A stretch of DNA of 7,548 bases from Symbiobacteriaceae bacterium. GTDB taxonomy: Bacteria; Bacillota_E; Symbiobacteriia; Symbiobacteriales; Symbiobacteriaceae. Shown piece after piece: positions 1-6,187 of this stretch. The stretch is from the NCBI GenBank assembly GCA_027356675.1, contig DAHVXO010000279.1, positions 1 to 7,548 of the forward strand, read 5' to 3'. The stretch's first letter is position 1. Every line of letters begins with the position of its first letter. The translations under genes and the position numbers were made by a program. Under the pieces are notes generated by a model, which worked only from the letters and a program-made list of their open reading frames with translations, had not been told where the DNA came from and did no database searches.

Positions 1-291
1 TTTCTAGGTATTGGCTGAAATGCCGTGCACAAAGTGGTCTGGGCTTGATACTGTTGAAATTGACACCGGTCGTTTGGTCACCAGAGACCTTGCCTGTCTC
101 GGCCGTCGATGGGTTAGCGCACCGCTGGAGACTTCAGGAAACCATGTCAACCCGGGTCTGGGGATCGGGGGACTTCGATATGTGGGAAGATTGCAAAGGC
201 TGGCTGGCGCCGCTTTTTCTGAGGTTTGGCAATAGTTGGGTGTTGAGGGGACCAAGGGCTGACTCGACAATCTGTCTGAATGGGAGCAATG
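1..291. other. Upstream region without a recognisable gene
   Basis: No convincing gene is visible here on either strand. One forward frame is open from the window edge at base 3 to a stop ending at 356, but its translation shows no known domain, it overlaps the cupin gene by about 65 bases, and its only ATG starts lack a good ribosome binding site. The stretch probably holds the leader and promoter of the cupin gene. A TTGACA-like hexamer lies at 60-65, but I see no matching -10 box at a normal distance, so I do not call a promoter. A small palindrome (TGGT-C-ACCA, 75-83) is too short to name as an operator. Confidence 0.5.
282..286 (+). promoter_or_regulatory. Ribosome binding site deciding the cupin start
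   Basis: GGGAG lies five bases before the ATG at 292. In-frame ATGs at 280 and 289 are also possible, directly after an in-frame TGA at 277-279. The 280 start would place this motif inside the gene, and the 289 start would leave only two bases of spacing. The position of this motif therefore favours 292. Confidence 0.6.
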
Positions 292-1275
292 ATGAGCGAC
301 AGGGTATTTCTGCGGGGCATGACCTCGGCCAGCTACACACTCAAGGGCTTTCGTGAGCAGCAGCTCCAGGCTCCCCGTGTGCGTGGCGGAAATGATGTTG
401 TGGTTGATGACAAGTCCGTCGGTTACGGGGATATCGGGGGGGCGACTCACAACTACTGGCGCGTTGCCCCGGGCGACGACCCGTTTTTAACGCAGACGCT
501 GCAGGTGCACTTTGTGGAGTTGCCACCCAAGTCCTCGAACAACGGTCACGGCCATCAAAATGAGGCCGCGTTCTACATACTTGAGGGCAGAGGGTACGAA
601 ATACACGACGACAAGCGCTATGACTGGTCGAAGGGCGACCTGGTGTTCGTGCACACCGACTCGGTGCACCAGCACTTCAACCCATACGACGAGCCCGCCG
701 TGGCGCTGGTGACCAAGGCCAAGAGCGCCTGGATGTATCTTGGACTGGTCCAGCAGGGAAGCAAGAGCCAGATCGATGACCCAAGCCGTTTTGGCGAGCG
801 GATCGAGTGGGGACAGATCTGGACCAAGGGCGTTCTGAATCGCAAGAAGGTGGTCCACTCAGACGATAGCCCTTGGCAGGACACCCCGATGGGGCGTAAG
901 AAGGTGCTGTCGTCGCCGGAAAAGACCGATCTCAGGAACTTCAGCGTGGACGTCTTCGAACTTGAGATTCCCGCAGGAGGCCGTTCGGGGAGGCGCTGGC
1001 ACATGGCCGACGAGATTCTCCATGTGATATCTGGTTCCGGGTATTCGCTCCACTGGGAGGTGGGAGCGGATATCGCCGAGAAGTACTACGCGCGCGTAGC
1101 CAATGAGCCAACCCGGCATGACTTTGCGACCGGAGACACTCTTTACGTGCCGCAGAACACGGTGGCCCAGCATTTCTCGTCCGATGGGCAGCCGCTTCAC
1201 ATGCTCTCGGCCCAGAACCGCATCTTCAAGATGCTCGGATACGACAACGTCGTCTACTTGGACGACGTTTCGTAA
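292..1275 (+). CDS. Bicupin protein, gentisate dioxygenase-like
   Basis: A 327-residue protein with two cupin beta-barrel domains. The N-terminal cupin has an apparently complete metal site: H86, H88 and E91 in motif 1, followed by YILEG, and GD at 115-116 with H126, H128 and N130 in motif 2. The C-terminal cupin (about 220-310) keeps H237 and E241 but has R235 where the first motif-1 His is expected and A292 where the motif-2 His is expected, so it is probably not a normal metal site. Gentisate and salicylate 1,2-dioxygenases share this bicupin layout, with Fe(II) in the N-terminal domain, but are somewhat longer (about 340-370 residues). A ring-cleaving dioxygenase role is possible but unproven; an isomerase or regulatory cupin is also possible. 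No signal peptide is seen, so it should be cytoplasmic. It lies 268 bases upstream of hyuB on the same strand, which suggests a shared pathway. Confidence 0.85.
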   Translation: MSDRVFLRGMTSASYTLKGFREQQLQAPRVRGGNDVVVDDKSVGYGDIGGATHNYWRVAPGDDPFLTQTLQVHFVELPPKSSNNGHGHQNEAAFYILEGRGYEIHDDKRYDWSKGDLVFVHTDSVHQHFNPYDEPAVALVTKAKSAWMYLGLVQQGSKSQIDDPSRFGERIEWGQIWTKGVLNRKKVVHSDDSPWQDTPMGRKKVLSSPEKTDLRNFSVDVFELEIPAGGRSGRRWHMADEILHVISGSGYSLHWEVGADIAEKYYARVANEPTRHDFATGDTLYVPQNTVAQHFSSDGQPLHMLSAQNRIFKMLGYDNVVYLDDVS

Positions 1276-1543
1276 GCAAACGGCTTAGCAATAAAGATTG
1301 GATCGATGAACCAGGCCGGATTTCTTGGGAAACTAGTCGCCTCTTTGAGTTCAGAACCTGGCTTTTGACTCGATCGGTTCGAAAATCTGCTGAGATTGCT
1401 GATTTGTCATTTAGTGGGTTTTCCGGACGGCGGGACGCCGTCGGAATATGGCTTGGATCGCAGGGAGAAATGATCTTGACGCATAACATTCAGCGGTGTC
1501 TGGGACGCCGCGAACTGATGGACCCCGGTGAAAGGGTTTTGGC
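1276..1543. other. Intergenic gap, probable hyuB leader
   Basis: This is the longest non-coding gap between genes in the window. It holds no convincing gene. Its main structure is the hairpin at 1421-1446. TTGACT at 1365-1370 and TTGACG at 1476-1481 resemble -35 boxes, but neither has a clear -10 partner at 16-18 bases. The length and the hairpin suggest that the hyuB operon may have its own promoter or leader control, separate from the cupin gene. Confidence 0.45.
1421..1446 (+). terminator. GC-rich hairpin, possible terminator or leader element
   Basis: The arms TTCC-G-GACGGCG and CGCCGTC-GGAA pair around a GGA loop, giving an 11-bp stem with a single bulged G. No T-run follows on either strand, so it does not look like a standard intrinsic terminator. 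It lies about 145 bases after the cupin stop and 97 bases before the hyuB start, so it could end cupin transcription, protect an mRNA end, or act as an operator or attenuator for hyuB. The pairing is directly visible; the function is not. Confidence 0.4.
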
Positions 1544-3250
1544 ATGTCATTAGACCCGATTACCGCACAGGTGATTCAGAACCGGCTGTCGGGGATTGTC
1601 CAGGAGATGCAGACCAACATCTTCCGTACGGGGTATTCCACCATCGTGCGCGAATCCCAAGACGCCAGCTGCATGATCTTGGATGCCAACGGCGACGTGG
1701 TTGGAGAACACGTGATTCTTCCGCTGCACATTGCGGCGCTGCCGGAGGTGATACGGGCTATCTACACCGCCTATGGAGAAAGGATCTACCCTGGCGACGC
1801 CTTCATCACCAACCACCCCTACATTTCCGGCGTGACCCACTCGATCGACATGGCGGTAGCCGTACCCGTATTCGTGGGCGATCAGCTTGTGGCCTTTTGC
1901 ACCAGCATCGCCCATAAGAGCGACCTCGGGGGGATGGTTCCCGGTACCGGGTCGGGCAACGCCAGAGAGCTTTTTCAGGAGGGCATCCAGTATCCCCCGG
2001 TCAAGTTCATGGACCGTGGACAGGTGGTGCCCGAAGTGGAGGCCATCCTGCGGGCCAACAGCCGCACTCCGGATGTGATTCTTGGAGACATACGCGGCCA
2101 GGTTGGCACCGCCCGCCTTGGGGAGGAGCGTCTTCATGATATGGTCGCAAGATACGGCCTTGACACCGTGCTGGCAACGTTCGCAGATCTTCAGGACAAG
2201 ACCGAAAAGCGGGTGCGCAAGGTGATCGCGGGATGGAAGGACGGGATCTTTGAAGCCCAGGCCTGGGTGGACAACGACGGCGTTCTGCTGGACCGCCCAA
2301 TCCTTTACCATGTCCGCATCGAAAAGACAGGGGATCGGATCCTGTTCGACTTCTCTCAGTCGGCGGACCAGACCCTTGGACCGCTCAACGTGCGTCCGCC
2401 TCTTGTGCGCGGTTGCTGCTACTACGCGATGGTCGCGATGATCGATCCGGAGCTCGGAAACAACGGCGGACTGGCGCGGGTTGTCGAAACCAGATTCCGC
2501 CGGGGGTCGGTGCTGGACCCGGTTTTCCCGGCGCCAACCAACACCTACATGGCCTCTGCCACGGCGGTGACGGAGGCGGTCCTTCAGGCTATGAACGGGC
2601 TGATACCAGAGAAGAAGGTGGCCGGAATGGGTGGAGTCGGCGGAATGGTCATTGGCGGCCAGCGCCAGGACGGCTCCTCCTATGTGCAGTATGAATTGAT
2701 CGGTGCAGCCTACGGCGCCCGTTCGGGGAAGGACGGTGTTTCCGGTGTCAGCGTTCTCTTGGACAACGCCAAGACCGCGCCTATCGAGGTGGTGGAGACG
2801 GAGTTCCCTGCCCGCGTCCGCCGGTTTGAGCTGGTTTGCGATTCTGGCGGGCCTGGGGAGTTCAGGGGTGGTCTGGCCGCGAGGCGTGAATACGACATTC
2901 TCGCCCCAAAGGCCCAGTTGACCCTTCGCGGCGGAAAGCACACCCAGCCTCCTTTTGGCGCCGACGGCGGAGGCCCGGGCCGATTGGGTGCCTGCATCAT
3001 CAATCCGGGCCGGGAGGACGAGCAGTCCCTGCCAAGCCGCTTCGGGGGAGTTGCCCTCGAAAATGGTGACGTCCTGTTGCTGGAAAAGGCCGGTGGTGGA
3101 GGGTTGGGGTCGCCCAAGGACAGGCCATGGGACAAACTGCTTCAAGACGTTCTGGACGGCTACGTGAGTTTCGAATCCGCAGTTTCAGACTATGGCGCCG
3201 ACCCTGAAAAGCTGCGCGAGGCTGTTGACGATTGGAAGGGCCGGTCATGA
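1544..3250 (+). CDS. hyuB: Hydantoinase B/oxoprolinase family subunit
   Basis: A 568-residue protein, close to full length for HyuB (N-methylhydantoinase B-like, about 520-590 residues) and much shorter than the acetone carboxylase alpha subunit. It opens with the family signature DPITAQVIQNRL and RTGYST. Conserved metal-site regions follow: NHPYISGVTHSID (residues 90-102) and AHKSDLGG (123-130), with H99, D102, H124 and D127 as likely ligands. Then come QEGIQYPP, GDIRGQ, the DSGGPGEFRGGL block, and a C-terminal glycine loop GGGGLG (517-522) before a DVLDGYVSFESA segment. HyuB normally carries the catalytic site that receives the substrate activated by HyuA. The start is firm: an in-frame TGA at 1529-1531 leaves this as the first ATG, and AAAGGG (1531-1536) sits seven bases upstream. 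It overlaps hyuA by four bases. Substrate (cyclic amide or ketone) is not determined. Confidence 0.93.
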   Translation: MSLDPITAQVIQNRLSGIVQEMQTNIFRTGYSTIVRESQDASCMILDANGDVVGEHVILPLHIAALPEVIRAIYTAYGERIYPGDAFITNHPYISGVTHSIDMAVAVPVFVGDQLVAFCTSIAHKSDLGGMVPGTGSGNARELFQEGIQYPPVKFMDRGQVVPEVEAILRANSRTPDVILGDIRGQVGTARLGEERLHDMVARYGLDTVLATFADLQDKTEKRVRKVIAGWKDGIFEAQAWVDNDGVLLDRPILYHVRIEKTGDRILFDFSQSADQTLGPLNVRPPLVRGCCYYAMVAMIDPELGNNGGLARVVETRFRRGSVLDPVFPAPTNTYMASATAVTEAVLQAMNGLIPEKKVAGMGGVGGMVIGGQRQDGSSYVQYELIGAAYGARSGKDGVSGVSVLLDNAKTAPIEVVETEFPARVRRFELVCDSGGPGEFRGGLAARREYDILAPKAQLTLRGGKHTQPPFGADGGGPGRLGACIINPGREDEQSLPSRFGGVALENGDVLLLEKAGGGGLGSPKDRPWDKLLQDVLDGYVSFESAVSDYGADPEKLREAVDDWKGRS

Positions 3251-5328
3251 GTAGTGGAGGTTCGATGCGACGGTTGCGCGTAGGGGTGGACACTGGCGGC
3301 ACATTCACCGATTTCGTGGTGCTGGATGAGGACCGGGGGACTTTGGACGTGTTCAAGGTGCCTTCAACGCGTCCAGACCAGGCGGACGGAATAATAGGAG
3401 GACTGGCTGACTTTCTTTCCCGTTCCGGTGATCCCGCAGAGGCGGTCAGCTTTTTCTGTCACGGAACAACCGTTGGGACCAACGCCATTCTGGAGGCGAG
3501 CGGGGCCCGGACAGGACTTGTGGTTACCGAAGGGTTCCGGGGAATCTATGAAGTCGGTGAACAGGCCCGTGGCCATGGCAGCATAATCTACGACCTCTTT
3601 TTTGAGAAGCCCCGCCCCCTTGTTCCCGCACGGCTCACAGAGGAGGTGCGGGAACGTGTCGGCTCCCTCGGAGAGGTGCTGGCTCCAATTGACGAGGAGA
3701 GCGCCCGAAAGGCCATCGAGCAGCTGGTGCGCCATGGAGTTGAGTCGGTGGCGATTTGCTTCCTGTTCTCGTTCCGCCATCCTGAGCACGAGCAGCAGGT
3801 GAAGCGGCTCTTTGAAGAAATGGCACCGCACATAAACGTCTCCATCTCATCCGAGATCGCACCGGAGATCCGCGAGTACTACCGGATGTCGACGACCGTG
3901 GTGAACGCCTATCTGAACCCTTTGTTGGGCCGCTACGTCCGCAGCCTCGATGACCGCTTGTACGGCTTGGGGGTGCGAACCGATCAGCGCTACATTATCC
4001 GCTCCAATGGCGGTGTAGCTTCATTCGACACCGCCCGTGACAGGAGCGTGCAGACGATACTGTCGGGTCCCGCGGCTGGCGTGGTCACCGCCCAGCACGT
4101 GGCAGCTTCGGCGGGCCTTTCTAACCTGGTCACTTTCGACATGGGCGGAACGAGCACCGACGTTGCACTTATCAAGGAGGGACAGGCGGTGCGCCGAATG
4201 GGTGGCAAGGTGCACGATCTGGATGTCCTGGTCCCGATGCTTGATATCCACACTGTGGCCGCCGGGGGAGGCACCGTCGCATGGGTGGACGACATGGGCG
4301 CCCTGCAGGTCGGCCCCAGAAGCGCCGGGTCGTATCCCGGGCCAGCCTGTTACGGCAATGGCGGCACCGAGCCGACGGTTACAGACGCAAACGTGGTCCT
4401 GGGAGTCCTGAGCGCCAACCAGCCCCTGGCCGGGGGCGCCTTGAGCCTTGACCGCCAGGCCGCTGAGCGTGCAATTTCGGAAAGGATCGCCAAGCCGTTG
4501 GGCCTTTCGGTTGCCGCCGCCGCCCGTGGAATCGTCGAGATCGTAAACGTCAAGATGCAGGAGGCCATAAAGGTCGTCTCGTCCAACAGAGGATACGACC
4601 TGAGGGATTTCTACCTCTTTGCCTTTGGAGGGGCGGGGCCGCTCCACGCATGCCAGATCGCAGAGGAGATGGGAATGAAGGGCGTGGTGATCCCTCCGTA
4701 CCCAGGTGTGACCAGCGCGCTGGGTCTTTTGCTCAGCGACGTTCGCCACGACTACGTCTACTCCGACCTGCGGGATCTGGACGAGGTGAAACCCAGCCAT
4801 GCGAGATCCATTCTTTCGAAACTGCGCGACCGTGGAATGGAGCAGCTTCGCCAGGAGGGCTTCGCCCCGGAACTGTGCCGCTTCGACTGGGACATGGATC
4901 TGCGCTACATAGGCCAGGGTTACGAGCTGACGGTGTCTTTGCCCGATCTGCCGCACGCAATCGAGGATCTGCACCAGCTGCGTCAGCGATTTGACGAGGC
5001 GCATCTTCAGTTGACGGGCCATTCAGCTCCCGAAGAAAGGGTTGAAGCGGTCAACTACCGCGTGACCGCCATTGCCACCGTGCCCCGGGCTCCGCTTACA
5101 GTTCCGCTCGCTGAAGGGGGCACCCTGGACTCGGCTCATGTGGCGGATACCGAAGTGTTCTTCCGGGACAAGGCCGAAACGGTGCCAATGTACCAGAGGA
5201 GCAGCCTTCCTTCGGGCATGACGGTGCCAGGTCCGGCGGTCATCGTTCAAAATGATTCGACCACGGTGCTGGGCCCAGGCCAGACCGGCACGGTTGACCC
5301 CTGGGGATACCTGCGGGTCGAATCGTAA
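3247..5328 (+). CDS. hyuA: Hydantoinase A/oxoprolinase family ATP-dependent subunit
   Basis: A 693-residue protein, full length for HyuA (about 680-700). It has the actin/ASKHA-type ATP-binding motifs in order: DTGGTFTD (15-22), HGTTVGTNAILE (from H72), SNGGV and LSGPAAGVV, FDMGGTSTD (from F297), AAGGGT (338-343), GPACYGNGGTEPTVTDANV, and FGGAGPLH (460-467) followed by the PPYPGVTSALGLL block. HyuA hydrolyses ATP to activate the substrate (a cyclic amide or enol/carboxylate) for the HyuB partner. The chosen ATG overlaps the hyuB stop as ATGA and has GGAAGGG (3234-3240) six bases upstream. A second ATG at 3265, four bases after GGAGG (3256-3260), would give 687 residues starting MRRLRVGVD. No truncation or frameshift is seen. 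Subfamily (oxoprolinase, hydantoinase, caprolactamase or carboxylase) cannot be told from motifs alone. Confidence 0.94.
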   Translation: MSSGGSMRRLRVGVDTGGTFTDFVVLDEDRGTLDVFKVPSTRPDQADGIIGGLADFLSRSGDPAEAVSFFCHGTTVGTNAILEASGARTGLVVTEGFRGIYEVGEQARGHGSIIYDLFFEKPRPLVPARLTEEVRERVGSLGEVLAPIDEESARKAIEQLVRHGVESVAICFLFSFRHPEHEQQVKRLFEEMAPHINVSISSEIAPEIREYYRMSTTVVNAYLNPLLGRYVRSLDDRLYGLGVRTDQRYIIRSNGGVASFDTARDRSVQTILSGPAAGVVTAQHVAASAGLSNLVTFDMGGTSTDVALIKEGQAVRRMGGKVHDLDVLVPMLDIHTVAAGGGTVAWVDDMGALQVGPRSAGSYPGPACYGNGGTEPTVTDANVVLGVLSANQPLAGGALSLDRQAAERAISERIAKPLGLSVAAAARGIVEIVNVKMQEAIKVVSSNRGYDLRDFYLFAFGGAGPLHACQIAEEMGMKGVVIPPYPGVTSALGLLLSDVRHDYVYSDLRDLDEVKPSHARSILSKLRDRGMEQLRQEGFAPELCRFDWDMDLRYIGQGYELTVSLPDLPHAIEDLHQLRQRFDEAHLQLTGHSAPEERVEAVNYRVTAIATVPRAPLTVPLAEGGTLDSAHVADTEVFFRDKAETVPMYQRSSLPSGMTVPGPAVIVQNDSTTVLGPGQTGTVDPWGYLRVES

Positions 5329-5361
5329 CAAAAGAGGCGCAGTTCAATTAATTATTTGTGG

Positions 5362-5371
5362 AAAGAGGGGG
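5362..5371 (+). promoter_or_regulatory. Ribosome binding site of the SDR gene
   Basis: A purine run, AAAGAGGGGG, ends five bases before the ATG at 5377 (AGAGG core eight bases away). A TTG start at 5356 would extend the protein by seven residues, but it would place this motif inside the gene and add residues before the usual SDR beginning RLKDRVAIVTG. The motif therefore supports the ATG at 5377. Confidence 0.65.
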
Positions 5372-5376
5372 ATCGC

Positions 5377-6132
5377 ATGCGTTTGAAGGACCGGGTCGCG
5401 ATTGTAACTGGCGGAGGCAAGGGGATCGGATCGGCCTATGTCCACGGCCTTTCACGTGAAGGAGCCAAGGTGGTGGTGGCGGACATCGACTTGGCTGGGG
5501 CAACGGATGTGGCTGGACAGATCCGAGCCAGCGGGGCCGAGGCCGTCGCGGTTGAGGTGGACATCTCAGACCCAGAAAGCACCGAGGAAATGGCGAAGTC
5601 GGCCATTTCTGCATTCGGTGGAATTGACATTCTCATCAACAACGCCTCGCTGATGAGCGCGTTGCCCCGCCGCCCCTGGTATGAGATTCCGGTCGACGAG
5701 TGGGACCGGGTGATGTCGGTGAATCTGCGCGGAATGTTCCTCTGCTGCAGGGCTGTCTTTGGGACCATGAAGAAGCAGAAGTACGGAAAGATTGTCAATA
5801 TTTCCTCCGGCCGCATCTATGAGGGAATGCCGAACCGGCTTCACTACACAACCTCAAAGGCTGGCGTCGTGGGCTTCACCAGGGCTTTGGCACGGGAAGT
5901 CGGAGATGACAAAATATGCGTGAACGCGATATCACCGGGATTCACCCAGAGTGAGACGCAAGTGGCGACAAGCAGCGCAGAGTACATGAAAGCTCACATC
6001 GACCGGCGCTGTTTCAAAAGAGTGGAGTACCCGGACGATCTTGTGGGAACGGTCGTCTTTTTGTCGTCGGCGGAGAGCGACTTCATGACTGGTCAGCTCC
6101 TCAATGTCGACGGCGGATACTCGATGCATTAG
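5377..6132 (+). CDS. Classical short-chain dehydrogenase/reductase
   Basis: A 251-residue, single-domain NAD(P)-dependent oxidoreductase of the classical SDR family, full length. Visible motifs are TGGGKGIG (11-18, dinucleotide binding), D36 at the end of the second beta strand (which usually favours NAD over NADP), NNAS (88-91, usually NNAG), the active-site tetrad N116, S144, Y157 and K161 (YTTSK), and the C-terminal GQLLNVDGGYSMH. All catalytic residues are present. It interconverts a secondary alcohol and a ketone, but the substrate cannot be read from sequence. It lies between two hyuA genes with 48- and 55-base gaps, which suggests it supplies or consumes the ketone or keto intermediate of the same pathway. 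(S)-1-phenylethanol dehydrogenase, which works before acetophenone carboxylase, is an SDR of similar size. A FabG-like reductase role is less likely given the neighbours. Confidence 0.92.
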   Translation: MRLKDRVAIVTGGGKGIGSAYVHGLSREGAKVVVADIDLAGATDVAGQIRASGAEAVAVEVDISDPESTEEMAKSAISAFGGIDILINNASLMSALPRRPWYEIPVDEWDRVMSVNLRGMFLCCRAVFGTMKKQKYGKIVNISSGRIYEGMPNRLHYTTSKAGVVGFTRALAREVGDDKICVNAISPGFTQSETQVATSSAEYMKAHIDRRCFKRVEYPDDLVGTVVFLSSAESDFMTGQLLNVDGGYSMH

Positions 6133-6175
6133 GTTCAAAAGAACGAAAAGAGTGCTGAATTGCGTTGCGCACATT

Positions 6176-6181
6176 AGGGGG
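6176..6181 (+). promoter_or_regulatory. Ribosome binding site of second hyuA
   Basis: AGGGGG lies six bases upstream of the ATG at 6188. An in-frame TAA (6185-6187) directly precedes the ATG, so this is the earliest possible start in the frame. Confidence 0.7.
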
Positions 6182-6187
6182 TAGTAA

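Noticed and set aside
60..65. TTGACA, a perfect -35 consensus
   Set aside because: The bases 16-18 positions downstream (around 83-88) do not resemble a -10 box, so a promoter call is not supported.
3..356. A forward frame open from the window edge that runs into the cupin gene
   Set aside because: The translation has no recognisable motif, it overlaps the cupin start by about 65 bases, and its ATG starts lack a ribosome binding site. A chance open frame is more likely, though a partial gene from outside the window cannot be fully excluded.
1550..3145. A 531-codon open frame on the minus strand inside hyuB
   Set aside because: It lies opposite a clear HyuB with family motifs throughout, and its translation shows no known domain. 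Long antisense frames are common opposite GC-rich genes.
4021..5022. A 333-codon open frame on the minus strand inside hyuA
   Set aside because: It is opposite the conserved ATPase motifs of HyuA, has no recognisable domain and has no sign of its own ribosome binding site.
6133..6144. Small inverted repeat GTTC-AAAA-GAAC directly after the SDR stop
   Set aside because: A four-base stem is too short to act as a terminator, has no T-run, and is expected by chance.
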